From Clostridium yunnanense (GTDB lineage: Bacteria > Bacillota > Clostridia > Clostridiales > Clostridiaceae), in NCBI RefSeq assembly GCF_016595795.1, contig NZ_JAENHN010000037.1:186001-250000 (forward strand): a stretch of DNA of 64,000 nt, in the 5' to 3' direction. Both the position numbers and the translations under genes were made by a program. Below, piece after piece: positions 55,420-64,000 of the stretch. The notes under the pieces are model-generated. The model searched no databases and had not been told where the DNA came from. It saw only the letters and a list, made by a program, of their open reading frames with translations. How positions within the stretch are numbered: position 1 is the stretch's first letter; every line of letters starts with the position of its first letter.

Positions 55420-56565
55420 TTAGAACTCTTCAACTTTTTCTGAAGTTACATTAAAATACTTTAATATAGCTTTAACTATTCTTTGAGACGCTTTACCATC
55501 ACCATATGGATTTATCGATCTACTCATCTCATTATATGCTTCGTCATTGTTTATTAATGCATTAGCCTCTCTTACTATCGTCTCCACATCAGTACCAACC
55601 AGCTTTACTGTACCAGCCTCAACAGCTTCTGGTCTTTCAGTTACATCTCTAAGAACTAGAACTGGCTTTCCTAGATGAGGTGCTTCTTCTTGAAGTCCAC
55701 CTGAATCTGTCATTACCATAAAACTCTTATTGATTAAGTTATGAGTTTGTTTTGTATCTAGAGGAGGAAGAAGGTGAATCCTTTCCTTTCCTTCAAGCTT
55801 GCTAAAAACTACATCTTTAACAACAGGATTCAAGTGAACTAAATATACAAGTTCTACATCTTTATTTTCTGCAACTATATGATTTAAAGCATCACAAATA
55901 TTTTCTATTCCTTCGCCCCAGTTTTCTCTTCTATGGGCAGTAATCATTATTACCTTTTTATTGTCAAAATCTATATAGTTAAGTTCTTCATGTTCAAAAA
56001 CATAATTACTTTCAACAGTATGTTTCATAGCATCTATTACAGTATTACCTGTTATATATATATCTTCTTCAGTTATTCCTTCCCTAAGAAGATTATTTTT
56101 TGACCCTTTAGTTGGAGCAAAGTGCAAGTCTGCTATAGCTCCTGTCAACTTTCTATTCATCTCTTCAGGAAACGGAAAGTACTTATCAAAAGTCCTAAGT
56201 CCCGCCTCAACATGACCAACTTTAATCTGCTTATAAAACGCAGCAAGCCCACCAGCAAAGGTTGTTGTTGTGTCCCCATGAACTAGTATCATGTCTGGTT
56301 TCTCAGCCTCAAACACTTCTTCAAGCCCCTCTAACACTCTATTAGTTATACCTGTTAATGTCTGCTTAGTCTTCATTATATTTAAATCATAATCAGGTAC
56401 TATATCAAAAAGCTCAAGCACCTGATCAAGCATTTCTCTATGTTGAGCAGTTACACACACCTTAGAGACAATATTACTATTCTTTTCTAGTTCTTTAACT
56501 AACGGTGCCATCTTAATTGCTTCTGGTCTTGTTCCAAATATAGTCATAATCTTTATAGTATTCAA
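55420..56565 (-). CDS. wecB: UDP-N-acetylglucosamine 2-epimerase (non-hydrolysing)
   Basis: With the TTG at 56565 (AGGAGGAATAAAT before it) the protein has 381 aa, starting MNTIKIMTIFGTRPEAIKMAPL. It interconverts UDP-GlcNAc and UDP-ManNAc for cell-wall polymers. Family motifs are VHGDTTTTFAG, HVEAGLRT, FPEEMNRKLTG, TAHRRENWGEG and TDSGGLQEEAP. An ATG 17 codons further upstream lies before the ribosome binding site and is rejected. Monocistronic. Confidence 0.96.
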   Translation of the reverse strand: MNTIKIMTIFGTRPEAIKMAPLVKELEKNSNIVSKVCVTAQHREMLDQVLELFDIVPDYDLNIMKTKQTLTGITNRVLEGLEEVFEAEKPDMILVHGDTTTTFAGGLAAFYKQIKVGHVEAGLRTFDKYFPFPEEMNRKLTGAIADLHFAPTKGSKNNLLREGITEEDIYITGNTVIDAMKHTVESNYVFEHEELNYIDFDNKKVIMITAHRRENWGEGIENICDALNHIVAENKDVELVYLVHLNPVVKDVVFSKLEGKERIHLLPPLDTKQTHNLINKSFMVMTDSGGLQEEAPHLGKPVLVLRDVTERPEAVEAGTVKLVGTDVETIVREANALINNDEAYNEMSRSINPYGDGKASQRIVKAILKYFNVTSEKVEEF

Positions 56566-56607
56566 ATTTATTCCTCCTAAATCAAACCTATGAAAATTTG
56601 AACATTT

Positions 56608-56630
56608 TAACAACACTTAAGTTGTTGTTA
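56608..56630. promoter_or_regulatory. Operator-like palindrome at the wecB start site
   Basis: TAACAACA and TGTTGTTA are separated by 7 nt (CTTAAGT). It covers the region from the last base of the -10 to the predicted transcription start, a classic repressor position. Confidence 0.4.
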
Positions 56631-56659
56631 TTTTAATTATCACAAACTAACTTATGCAA
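56630..56659 (-). promoter_or_regulatory. Probable wecB promoter
   Basis: On the minus strand: -35 TTGCAT, 18 nt, -10 TAAAAT. Confidence 0.5.
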
Positions 56660-56730
56660 ATTTATGTTTCATATACGTTTATATTATAATTATGTATTTT
56701 GCAACTCTTTGTTAATTTAAAACAAAAAAA

Positions 56731-57219
56731 TTAATAACCTGTTTGAGTACTAAGTGAGTCATCTTTGTTTATCCACTCATCTACATAAACAATCCTAAAT
56801 TCATTTTTAGTATCCCTTATAACAACCATCTCAATACCTGCATTTATAATAAGCCTTTTACACATCGCACATGAATTGGCATCTTTCACAAATTCACCTG
56901 TATTTGCATCTTTACCTACTAAATATAATGTAGCACCAATCATATCTTTTCTAGAAGCACTTATAATTGCATTTGCTTCACTATGAACACTTCTGCAAAG
57001 TTCATAATGAGTCCCTCTTGGTACGTTAAGTTCTTCTCTTCTGCATTTTTTCAAATCAATACAGTTGGTTCTACCTCTTGGTGCTCCAGTATATCCAGTA
57101 GAAATTATCTCATCATTTTTTACTATTATAGATCCATAATTTCTTCTTAAACAAGTTCCTCTTTCTAGAACAGTTTCTGCAATATCTAAATAATAATTGT
57201 GTTTATCTCTTCTATCCAT
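56731..57219 (-). CDS. Deoxycytidylate (dCMP) deaminase, ComEB-like
   Basis: The 162-aa zinc enzyme of the cytidine/dCMP deaminase family has the catalytic motif VHSEANAI (HxE) and the second zinc motif SCAMCKRLIINAG (PCxxC-type). GYTGAPRG and a Cys-rich insert (NCIDLKKCRREELNVPRGTHYELC) are typical of dCMP deaminases. It converts dCMP to dUMP for thymidylate synthesis. The start is ATG at 57219 inside GGGTGGAGTATAATG; a TTG five codons earlier is rejected. Last gene of the upp cluster, 41 nt after upp with a terminator between. Confidence 0.93.
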   Translation of the reverse strand: MDRRDKHNYYLDIAETVLERGTCLRRNYGSIIVKNDEIISTGYTGAPRGRTNCIDLKKCRREELNVPRGTHYELCRSVHSEANAIISASRKDMIGATLYLVGKDANTGEFVKDANSCAMCKRLIINAGIEMVVIRDTKNEFRIVYVDEWINKDDSLSTQTGY

Positions 57220-57240
57220 TATACTCCACCCCAAATTAGT

Positions 57241-57259
57241 AAAAAGGGCATAACGCCCT
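57241..57259 (-). terminator. Short terminator between upp and the dCMP deaminase gene
   Basis: AGGGC/GCCCT with a 5-nt loop followed by TTTTTACT on the minus strand. The short stem suggests partial read-through. Confidence 0.65.
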
Positions 57260-57260
57260 C

Positions 57261-57890
57261 TTACTTAGTACCAAATAATCTATCTCCAGCATCCCCAAGT
57301 CCAGGAACTATATAACCATGTTCATTTAACTTTTCATCTATAGCTGCAACATAAACATCTACATCAGGATGAACACTAGTTACATGTTTGATTCCTTCTG
57401 GTGATGATATTAAGCACATAAGTCTGATATTTTTACCACCCTTGTTTTTCAAAAGAGTTATTGCATCAGCAGCGGAACCACCAGTTGCAAGCATAGGGTC
57501 TACTACTATTATATCTCTTTCAGCTATATCTTGAGGTAATTTACAAAAATACTCAACTGGTTGTAAAGTTTCTTCATCTCTATATAAACCTATGTGTCCT
57601 ACTTTTGCAGCTGGTATTAGTTTAAGCATACCATCAACCATTCCAAGTCCTGCTCTAAGAATAGGAACTATTGCAACCTTTTTACCTGCTAACATATTAC
57701 ATTTAGTTTTGCATATAGGTGTTTCTATTTCCACTTCTTCCATTTGAAAATCTCTAGTAACTTCATATGCCATAAGCATAGAAACTTCTGAAACCAACTC
57801 TCTAAAATCCTTTGAACCTGTGTGCTTATCTCTTATAAATGCTAGTTTGTGTAATATTAACGGATGTCCAATTTGTGTAACTTTACTCAT
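57261..57890 (-). CDS. upp: Uracil phosphoribosyltransferase
   Basis: The 209-aa pyrimidine salvage enzyme makes UMP from uracil and PRPP. The PRPP loop is [18 protein letters not shown], with [16 protein letters not shown] earlier and the uracil-binding [18 protein letters not shown] at the C terminus. It lies 18 nt after rpiB. Confidence 0.97.
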   Translation of the reverse strand: MSKVTQIGHPLILHKLAFIRDKHTGSKDFRELVSEVSMLMAYEVTRDFQMEEVEIETPICKTKCNMLAGKKVAIVPILRAGLGMVDGMLKLIPAAKVGHIGLYRDEETLQPVEYFCKLPQDIAERDIIVVDPMLATGGSAADAITLLKNKGGKNIRLMCLISSPEGIKHVTSVHPDVDVYVAAIDEKLNEHGYIVPGLGDAGDRLFGTK

Positions 57891-57908
57891 AAAAAAATTC
57901 CTCCAATG

Positions 57909-58358
57909 TTATCTATTATATTTTTTTTCTATATCAGCTATTTTATCTATTCTTGTTGTGTGTCTTCCACCTTCAAATTCAGCTGAAAGAAAAGTATCAA
58001 CAATATCTAAAGCTAATCCAGTGCCTACCACTCTTTCACCCATAGCTAAAATATTAGCATCATTATGTTGTCTTGTAGCATGTGCACTAAAAGTATCAGC
58101 ACAAACTGCAGCTCTTATTCCTGGAACTTTATTTGCAGCTATAGAAATTCCAATACCAGTGCCACAAATTAATATACCAAAATCAAACTGTTTTGTCACT
58201 ACTGCTTCTGCAACTTGAATGGCATAATCTGCATAATCACAAGAACTTTCAGTTAATGTACCAAAATCCTTTACTTCTATCCCTTTTAATTTTAAGTGCT
58301 CTATAACTTCACCTTTAAGCCTGAATCCACCATGATCACTTCCAATTGCTATTTTCAT
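57909..58358 (-). CDS. rpiB: Ribose-5-phosphate isomerase B
   Basis: The 149-aa RpiB/LacAB-family sugar-phosphate isomerase has the N-terminal IAIGSDHGGFRLK, the catalytic Cys in GILICGTGIGISIAANK and HNDANILAMGERVVG. It interconverts ribose-5-P and ribulose-5-P and so can supply PRPP for the next gene upp. Confidence 0.96.
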   Translation of the reverse strand: MKIAIGSDHGGFRLKGEVIEHLKLKGIEVKDFGTLTESSCDYADYAIQVAEAVVTKQFDFGILICGTGIGISIAANKVPGIRAAVCADTFSAHATRQHNDANILAMGERVVGTGLALDIVDTFLSAEFEGGRHTTRIDKIADIEKKYNR

Positions 58359-58384
58359 AATTACACCTCCAAAATTTATAAAAA

Positions 58385-58421
58385 AAGAAGACTAAAGCAT
58401 TAAAAAATGCCTTTATCTTCC
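58385..58421 (-). terminator. Terminator overlapping the end of ywlE
   Basis: GAAGATAAAGGCATT and AATGCTTTAGTCTTC (minor mismatches) followed by TTTTTTTAT on the minus strand. It covers the ywlE stop codon and may reduce downstream rpiB-upp expression. Confidence 0.75.
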
Positions 58422-58855
58422 TTTATTTTTACCAATACTTTACCTATTATATTTTTTAATTGATCATATGTTTTTGAATAGACGTCAATAGAACCGCCGT
58501 ATGGATCTGAAATCTCGCCCTTTACGCCAGCATATTCACATAATGAAAATACATTATTCGATTTTTTAGGGAAATTTGAAGCTATTAAATCTCTCATATA
58601 GCTAGTCATAGTCAATATTAAATCAGCGCTTTCTATCATATCGGAAGTTAACTGCACTGCTGATCTTTCGCTAATATCGCAAGATAGATTATTCATGACT
58701 AAACTAGCAGAGTGCTTGGAAGTTTTGCTACCAGGAACTATTGAAATACCAGCTGAATATGCTCTTACACCATTTATATCACAGCTGCTGTTAAATATAG
58801 CTTCAGCCATACAACTTCTACAAGTGTTACCTGTACACACAAAAAGAATATTCAT
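58400..58855 (-). CDS. ywlE: Low-molecular-weight protein phosphatase, probable protein-arginine phosphatase
   Basis: The 151-aa protein starts at the ATG at 58855 (GGAGGGAAGT before it). The P-loop is VCTGNTCRSCMAEAIF. Thr after GN (CTGNTCRS), in place of the Ile of tyrosine phosphatases, is the feature that marks YwlE-type arginine phosphatases. The general acid Asp is in SDPYGGS. In Bacillus YwlE reverses McsB arginine phosphorylation. Gene order sua5-ywlE-rpiB is conserved in Firmicutes. Confidence 0.9.
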   Translation of the reverse strand: MNILFVCTGNTCRSCMAEAIFNSSCDINGVRAYSAGISIVPGSKTSKHSASLVMNNLSCDISERSAVQLTSDMIESADLILTMTSYMRDLIASNFPKKSNNVFSLCEYAGVKGEISDPYGGSIDVYSKTYDQLKNIIGKVLVKIKEDKGIF

Positions 58856-58868
58856 ACTTCCCTCCAAT

Positions 58869-59918
58869 TTAAGCTTTTATTATATCAAACCCAGCAGCTT
58901 TTCTTAATCTATTCATTATGGCAAGACCTATCCCCTCTTCAGTAAATGCCTCACTAATAATATAATCTACTGCCGAATCATCAAACTTTCTTAATGTTTC
59001 AAAAAGACTTTTGGCTACTTCCTCAATATTATTTCTACTTCCAAGTGAAATAACATTTCCTTCTTTGTATAAATTCTTAGTTTCTTCTGTAGCCATGATA
59101 CCAACTCGAAACCCTTTTTCTATATAATTTTGCACTATTTCATTTATTTTTTCAACACTTTTTTCTAAAGAACCTTCAACAATTGAAACCTTTGCCTTAG
59201 GTGCATAGTGTCTATACTTCATACCTGGCGCCTTAGGTTTAATATCATCGGATGGTTTCTTCATAACTGCAGCATCTATATACACCTCAGGATCTATTTT
59301 TTTAAGCATCTCTAAAGTTATACCTCCAGGCCTAAGCACACAAGGCGGAGTTACTGTACAATCAATTATAGTTGATTCTAATCCTACATTGCTCTCATTG
59401 CCTCCAATTATAAAATCAACCTTCTCATTTAAATCTTCAATGCATCTATATATATCAGTAGGGCTCGGTCTACCAGATATATTTGCAGATGGAGCTGCAA
59501 TAGCCGTTTCAGAAAACTCTATAAGCTTAAGTGCTAATTTATCCTCTGGCATTCTTATTCCAATAGTGCTAAGTCCTGCTGAAGTAATGTCCGGTATAAT
59601 AGCATTCTTGTTAAATAGAATAGTAAGAGGTCCTGGCCAAAACTTACTCATCAGTTTCTCTGCAACTTCTGGAATGTCTTCAACATACTTCTCTATATCT
59701 TTGCTTGCAACGTGAATAATAAGCGGATTATCTTGAGGTCTACCTTTTGCAATAAATATTTTTTTTACTGCATTCTCATTTAAAGCATCAGCTCCAAGTC
59801 CATATACTGTTTCAGTTGGAAAAACTACCGTCCCACCATTTTTTATGCTTTCTGCTGCTCTTTTAATATCCTCTACATTTTCTTCAATATTATTAATTAT
59901 TCTCACTTCTGTTTTCAA
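58869..59918 (-). CDS. ywlC: L-threonylcarbamoyladenylate synthase (Sua5/TsaC type)
   Basis: The 349-aa enzyme makes the activated threonylcarbamoyl used for tRNA t6A. The YrdC domain (about 1-210) has GGTVVFPTETVYGLGADA, KGRPQDNPLIIHV, PSANISGRPSPT and STIIDCTVTPPCVLRPGGI. The C-terminal Sua5 domain follows, with the linker PGMKYRHYAPKAKV, so it is the long Sua5 form. TTG start at 59918. It completes, with tsaB and tsaE at 12.4-13.6 kb, three of the four t6A genes. Confidence 0.95.
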   Translation of the reverse strand: MKTEVRIINNIEENVEDIKRAAESIKNGGTVVFPTETVYGLGADALNENAVKKIFIAKGRPQDNPLIIHVASKDIEKYVEDIPEVAEKLMSKFWPGPLTILFNKNAIIPDITSAGLSTIGIRMPEDKLALKLIEFSETAIAAPSANISGRPSPTDIYRCIEDLNEKVDFIIGGNESNVGLESTIIDCTVTPPCVLRPGGITLEMLKKIDPEVYIDAAVMKKPSDDIKPKAPGMKYRHYAPKAKVSIVEGSLEKSVEKINEIVQNYIEKGFRVGIMATEETKNLYKEGNVISLGSRNNIEEVAKSLFETLRKFDDSAVDYIISEAFTEEGIGLAIMNRLRKAAGFDIIKA

Positions 59919-59940
59919 AACAATTCACTTCCTCTAGATC

Positions 59941-60528
59941 TTAAATCTCAAGTTGGCCTCTTGCAATTTTTACATTCTCTATACTTAGATCCGTATATAC
60001 TGCTTTAACACAATTCCTATATACCAAATCTAACAACTGATATTTTAAGAGTCCTCCATGTTTTATAATAGTAAAATAATATAGTTCTTCAGGCTTAAGT
60101 ATTTTTATTTTTCTATACTCATTTGCAACGTAAGGATACTTTTTAAAAAAGTTTTTTGTTATAGGCTTCATAAATTTATTTCTAAGCTTTACTGTAGTGA
60201 CAATTATAATTTCCATATTTTCGTCTTTTCCTTCAGTATGTACTAAAACAACTTTATCACATAATATAACATTTTCACTTTTCAAAATTCCTGTTCTTAT
60301 CTTTAGCTTGTTATTTGAACAATTAAAATCAATAGCTATACTATTTGCAACAGCTAAAATAGCAATTAATATGAAGACCTCTAAAAATGTCAAATAACTA
60401 GTATAAAATATTGTAGTTTTCCCTAGAAGAAATACTATTATAGGTAGAGAAAAAAAGAGAAATAACATACTTAACAAAAATAATCTATACGACTTTTTTT
60501 GTTTCTTTACCGCCTTTGAGATATGCAT
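59941..60528 (-). CDS. Membrane protein of unknown function with PH-like domain (195 aa)
   Basis: Two membrane helices at the N terminus (LFLLSMLFLFFSLPIIVFLL and FLEVFILIAILAVANSIAI) are followed by a cytoplasmic beta-rich domain (IDFNCSNNKLKIRTGILKSENVILCDKVVLVHTEG). This pattern resembles bacterial PH domain proteins. The gene sits between prfA and sua5, probably in the same transcript. No function can be assigned. The start follows AAGGAGAGTAGCTACT. Confidence 0.65.
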   Translation of the reverse strand: MHISKAVKKQKKSYRLFLLSMLFLFFSLPIIVFLLGKTTIFYTSYLTFLEVFILIAILAVANSIAIDFNCSNNKLKIRTGILKSENVILCDKVVLVHTEGKDENMEIIIVTTVKLRNKFMKPITKNFFKKYPYVANEYRKIKILKPEELYYFTIIKHGGLLKYQLLDLVYRNCVKAVYTDLSIENVKIARGQLEI

Positions 60529-60559
60529 AGTAGCTACTCTCCTTTATTAATCGTATTAT

Positions 60560-60591
60560 TTAAGCCCTACATTTTCATGTAAGGCTTAAAA
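60560..60591 (-). other. Hairpin after prfA
   Basis: TAAGCC-TACAT and ATGTA-GGCTTA arms with a 4-nt loop. It has no U-run on the minus strand, so it is more likely an mRNA processing or stability hairpin than a terminator. Confidence 0.45.
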
Positions 60592-60601
60592 ATCAAACTA
60601 A

Positions 60602-61684
60602 TTAAAACTCAGTATTTCCCATAGCTTTCATCTTTTCAGCTTGGTCTGCAGTTATAAGACCTTGGATCATTTCTTCCATGTCTCCATTTAAAAATGAATC
60701 TAGTTTATAAAGCGTTAATCCAATTCTATGATCTGACACTCTTCCTTGTGGATAGTTGTATGTTCTTATTCTTTCACTTCTATCCCCTGTTCCAACTTGA
60801 TTCTTTCTATCTTCAGCTATACCAGCAGCTCTTTCAGCCTCAGCTCTTTCAAAAAGTCTTGATCTTAAAACTTTCATAGCCTTTTCTTTATTCTTAAGCT
60901 GTGACTTTTCATCTTGACAAGATACAACAAGTCCTGTTGGAAGATGCGTTATTCTTACAGCTGAATCTGTTGTATTTACACACTGTCCACCGTGACCAGA
61001 TGCTCTAAATACATCAATTCTAATATCTTTTTCACTTATATCTAATTCTACATCATCAACTTCAGGTAGTACAGCCACCGTAGCAGTTGATGTATGAATT
61101 CTACCACTTGATTCTGTATCTGGAACTCTTTGAACTCTATGAACGCCTGATTCAAACTTAAGTCTTGAATATGCGCTATCACCCTTTAGCATGAATACAA
61201 CTTCTTTAAATCCACCAATATCAGTTTCATTTGTACTCATAAGCTCAACTTTCCATCTATGGTTTTCAGCATATCTTGTATACATTCTAAAAAGATTTGC
61301 AGCAAACAGCGCTGCTTCTTCTCCACCAGCACCTGCTCTGATTTCTATAAATACGTTCTTATCATCATTAGGGTCTTTTGGAAGTAATAAAACTTGCAAA
61401 TCACCTTCTAATGCATTTTTTTGTTCAGAAAGATCTTTTATCTCTTCTTGAACCATTTCTCTCATTTCTCTATCATTTTCTTCAGCTAACATTTCTTTAT
61501 TGGTTTCTATCTCATCTAAAACATCTTTATATTGTGTATACTTATTCACAACTATTTCTAGTTCCGCATGTTCTTTACAAAGTTTTCTCCACTCGTTCTG
61601 ATTAGCCATGATAGATGGGTCTGATATTTTTACTGAAAGTTCATCATACTTATTTTCTATAAAGTTTAATCTATCTAATATCAT
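60602..61684 (-). CDS. prfA: Peptide chain release factor 1
   Basis: The 360-aa factor terminates at UAG and UAA. The specificity loop is P-x-T ([15 protein letters not shown]) and the catalytic GGQ is in [20 protein letters not shown]. The Gln is the substrate of PrmC, encoded 149 nt upstream in the same orientation. Confidence 0.97.
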   Translation of the reverse strand: MILDRLNFIENKYDELSVKISDPSIMANQNEWRKLCKEHAELEIVVNKYTQYKDVLDEIETNKEMLAEENDREMREMVQEEIKDLSEQKNALEGDLQVLLLPKDPNDDKNVFIEIRAGAGGEEAALFAANLFRMYTRYAENHRWKVELMSTNETDIGGFKEVVFMLKGDSAYSRLKFESGVHRVQRVPDTESSGRIHTSTATVAVLPEVDDVELDISEKDIRIDVFRASGHGGQCVNTTDSAVRITHLPTGLVVSCQDEKSQLKNKEKAMKVLRSRLFERAEAERAAGIAEDRKNQVGTGDRSERIRTYNYPQGRVSDHRIGLTLYKLDSFLNGDMEEMIQGLITADQAEKMKAMGNTEF

Positions 61685-61833
61685 CCTATCACTCCGTAAT
61701 AATAAATTTCATATTTTTTTATTATATCATATATATTCCTATCATATCAATAGGAAATATATACAGACCATTTTATCCTTAAACTATAGTTTCCGTCTTA
61801 AAGTTGTCCCCGTTCGGTAACATTTGACTTACA

Positions 61834-63585
61834 TCATCTATTTGCAGTTACAACTCTATCAAGCGATGCCAGGTCCTTAACTATTTTAACATTTTTATAT
61901 CCTTTTTCAACTAGTAATTCTTTTACAGCTTCACCTTGATCATATCCAATTTCAAAAGCTATTGTTCCACCTTCTTTAAGAACCTGAATACTTTCATCAA
62001 TTATTCTTCTATAAAAATTAAGACCATCTTCTCCTCCACTAAGAGCTATGATAGGTTCATAATCCTTAACATCTTCCATTAATGTAGGAATAACATCTTC
62101 CTTAATATACGGTGGATTAGATACAATTATATCGTAAATCTTATTTTCTTTTATGGCTTCTTCTAGTAGATTACTTTTTATAAATCTACATCTTCCCCCT
62201 AGGCTTAACTCACTTATATTTCTTTTAGTAACCAACTCAGGAGTATCTTCTATATCTATAAAATCTACCTTAACATTTTCTTGATTTTTTGCTATGGCAA
62301 TACCTATAGCACCACTACCACAGCACAAATCACATAAGTCAATTACTTCTCCATCCTTAATTATACCCAAAACTTCATCCACTAAAACCTCCGTATCAGC
62401 TCTAGGTATTAAAACACCCTTCTCAACATGTAACTCTATTCCGTAAAACTCTGCTTGTTCAAGAATATACTTTATAGGCATTTTATTTTCTCTTTTCTCA
62501 ATTAGAGCGTAGAATTCTTTGCATTTTTCTTCTTCAACCAATTCTTCCCTATGAGTAATTAAATAAAGTTTATCTTTTTCTATTACTTTTCCTAAAATAA
62601 GTTGACAATCCAAAACATAACTATCTATTTCCGCTGCTTTAAGCGTTTCATTACCTTTACTGAGCAGCTTACCAATAGTTTCATCATCCTTTATTCCTTC
62701 AGCTGCCTTAAGCGCTCTTATAGCAACTTCAATTTGATCATCCTCTGGTTCCCTAGTAGTCAGATTCTGAAGCTTTAACCCTGGTGCTGCTATTAATTGG
62801 GATAAGAAACTTTCGCTTTTTCCAATCCATCTTATAAGTTCAAAAGTTATTCCAGAAACTAAAGGTAGCAAAATCACTCTAGATAGTATTCTCTCCGGAA
62901 GCGAGTTCCACCCAGTAAAAGAAAAAGCAAATATACTAACTAGCATTACTAGAAGCATAAAATTAGTACCACACCTTGGATGAAATCTTTCAAACTTCTT
63001 TACATTTTCCACAGTAAGTTCCATCTCATTTTCATAACAAAATATAGTCTTATGCTCAGCACCATGGTATTGATACAATCTATTTATGTCGTCAAGTCTT
63101 CCTATTATATACATATATCCTAAAAGTATTATTACTCTTATTACACCTTCAATCATATTGAGTCCTACTACACCTATCCCTAAATGTTTGAACAATGAAG
63201 TAATTGCAGTAGGTATAGCTACAAATAGCGCAACTGAAAATATTAAAGATATCAATAATGTAAACCCCATTATTATATCATTACTTTTCTCACCAAACTT
63301 ATCATTTATCCACTTATCAAACTTTGATGGTTCTTCCTCTTCTTCGAAAAAAGATGCAGAGTAATTAATACATTTGATACCCTCCACCATAGAATCCACA
63401 AGAGATATAAAACCTCTTACTACAGGCACACCAAGTATCTTATATCTTTTAGATACTGGTACAGTGTTTTTAAAATCAACCTCTATATTTCCATTAGGAG
63501 TTCTTATAGCTGTTGCTAAACCACTAGCCCCTCGCATCATAACTCCTTCAAGTACCGCCTGGCCTCCAACCTTAGTTTTCCTCAT
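61834..63585 (-). CDS. prmC: Fusion of DUF1385 (YqhQ-like) membrane protein and release-factor glutamine methyltransferase PrmC
   Basis: 583 aa in one uninterrupted frame. Residues about 1-290 are a DUF1385/YqhQ protein: VGGQAVLEGVMMRGASGLATAIR, four or more membrane helices and FHPRCGTNFMLLVMLVSIFAF. Residues about 300-583 are PrmC: LIPRADTEVLVDEVL, the SAM motif DLCCGSGAIGIAIA and the catalytic NPPY in IIVSNPPYIKED. PrmC methylates the GGQ Gln of RF1 and RF2. The ATG at 63585 has AAAGG upstream at good spacing. The link between a membrane domain and PrmC is unexplained. Confidence 0.93.
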   Translation of the reverse strand: MRKTKVGGQAVLEGVMMRGASGLATAIRTPNGNIEVDFKNTVPVSKRYKILGVPVVRGFISLVDSMVEGIKCINYSASFFEEEEEPSKFDKWINDKFGEKSNDIIMGFTLLISLIFSVALFVAIPTAITSLFKHLGIGVVGLNMIEGVIRVIILLGYMYIIGRLDDINRLYQYHGAEHKTIFCYENEMELTVENVKKFERFHPRCGTNFMLLVMLVSIFAFSFTGWNSLPERILSRVILLPLVSGITFELIRWIGKSESFLSQLIAAPGLKLQNLTTREPEDDQIEVAIRALKAAEGIKDDETIGKLLSKGNETLKAAEIDSYVLDCQLILGKVIEKDKLYLITHREELVEEEKCKEFYALIEKRENKMPIKYILEQAEFYGIELHVEKGVLIPRADTEVLVDEVLGIIKDGEVIDLCDLCCGSGAIGIAIAKNQENVKVDFIDIEDTPELVTKRNISELSLGGRCRFIKSNLLEEAIKENKIYDIIVSNPPYIKEDVIPTLMEDVKDYEPIIALSGGEDGLNFYRRIIDESIQVLKEGGTIAFEIGYDQGEAVKELLVEKGYKNVKIVKDLASLDRVVTANR

Positions 63586-63619
63586 ATATACCATCCTTTT
63601 ATACTAAATATTTTTATAG

Positions 63620-64000
63620 TTATTCATTCCTTGTTTTTTTATATTTAAAATAGCAATCTCCACATAAAGACTCGTATTCTACATCATCAACATTATCTAT
63701 AGCTATTTGCTCACCTTCAAAAACAAAACGACCATTTATCTTTCTACCATTTAATATAGCTTTATTTCCACAGTTACATATGGTCTTCATCTCTTCTATA
63801 CTATGTGCAATTAATAGTAGTCTTTCACTACCTTCAAAACCATTCATTTGAAAATCAGTCCTTAAACCATAGCATATTACAGGTATATCCTTAACTACAG
63901 CAATTTCAAGTAGCTGATCTATTTGGTAGCTTTTTAGAAATTGAACTTCATCCACTAAGATGCAGTGTATTTTGCCATTTAGTTCTACCCATTGAGATAC
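63620..64000 (-). CDS. tdk: Thymidine kinase (3' part)
   Basis: The gene enters from the right edge; 126 codons plus stop are visible. The frame reads CILVDEVQFLK (the TK Asp/Glu motif), then VICYGLRTDFQMNGFEGS (lasso-like loop), the zinc cysteines CNCGNKA and CGDCY, and a Lys-rich end. This is a type II thymidine kinase phosphorylating thymidine. A GTG at 63955 within the frame is not the start, since coding continues upstream. It is probably the first or second gene of the tdk-prmC-prfA-sua5 cluster. Confidence 0.93.
   Translation of the reverse strand, partial: VSQWVELNGKIHCILVDEVQFLKSYQIDQLLEIAVVKDIPVICYGLRTDFQMNGFEGSERLLLIAHSIEEMKTICNCGNKAILNGRKINGRFVFEGEQIAIDNVDDVEYESLCGDCYFKYKKTRNE

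Overview
This 64 kb window is an AT-rich chromosomal segment from a spore-forming anaerobe, best explained as Clostridium sensu stricto. The evidence is an alpha/beta-type SASP, the spoIID, spoIIQ, spoIIID and yyaC sporulation genes, acetyl-CoA acetyltransferase (thl) directly upstream of the F-ATPase operon, a 2-oxoacid:ferredoxin oxidoreductase, strong AGGAGG-type ribosome binding sites and frequent TTG/GTG starts. I see no prophage, insertion sequence or CRISPR array. Almost everything is core chromosome, so the interest lies in RNA elements, leaders, degenerate paralogues and small ORFs.

Layout. 0-2 kb: 5' end of an SbcD/YhaO-type nuclease gene, a small unknown protein, a SASP gene followed by an 11-codon mini-ORF, and an unknown 131-aa protein. 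2-9 kb: a tRNA-Trp gene, the oppBCDFA peptide importer (transcribed leftward, with a possible 35-aa leader ORF) and a second identical tRNA-Trp gene. 9-14 kb: a CBS-ACT protein, a metal-site-less ZnuA-like protein, a tandem HD-GYP protein and the tsaE-tsaB-rimI operon. 14-20 kb: korAB, then a VanY-type carboxypeptidase with a VanRS-like two-component system behind a strongly structured leader. 20-31 kb: ribU under an FMN riboswitch, tex, an M28 peptidase, prfB with its programmed +1 frameshift, secA, hpf (raiA), the raiA-motif noncoding RNA and comFC. 31-38 kb: a degenerate comFA, recD2, nagA, metK under a SAM-I riboswitch with an unusually long leader, and a seven-gene tRNA cluster that carries a tandem duplication. 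38-46 kb: an unknown membrane-anchored protein, yyaC, mbl, spoIIID, spoIIQ, spoIID, murA and ywmB. 46-57 kb: atpIBEFHAGDC, thl and wecB. 57-64 kb: dCMP deaminase, upp, rpiB, ywlE, sua5/tsaC, a PH-like membrane protein, prfA, a DUF1385-PrmC fusion and the 3' part of tdk.

Several genes act together. Both class I release factors and their methyltransferase PrmC are present. Three of the four usual t6A genes are present (tsaB, tsaE, tsaC; not tsaD). The sporulation block pairs the engulfment proteins SpoIID and SpoIIQ with the mother-cell regulator SpoIIID. Ribosome hibernation (hpf) sits beside the raiA RNA.

The strongest special feature is the raiA-motif RNA at about 30047-30289, with its own near-consensus promoter inside the end of comFC. 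Other points worth attention are a family of three dispersed palindromic elements with compensatory changes, the 38-nt gap between the Shine-Dalgarno sequence and the start codon of metK, the long inverted repeat before the VanY gene, and several tiny ORFs.
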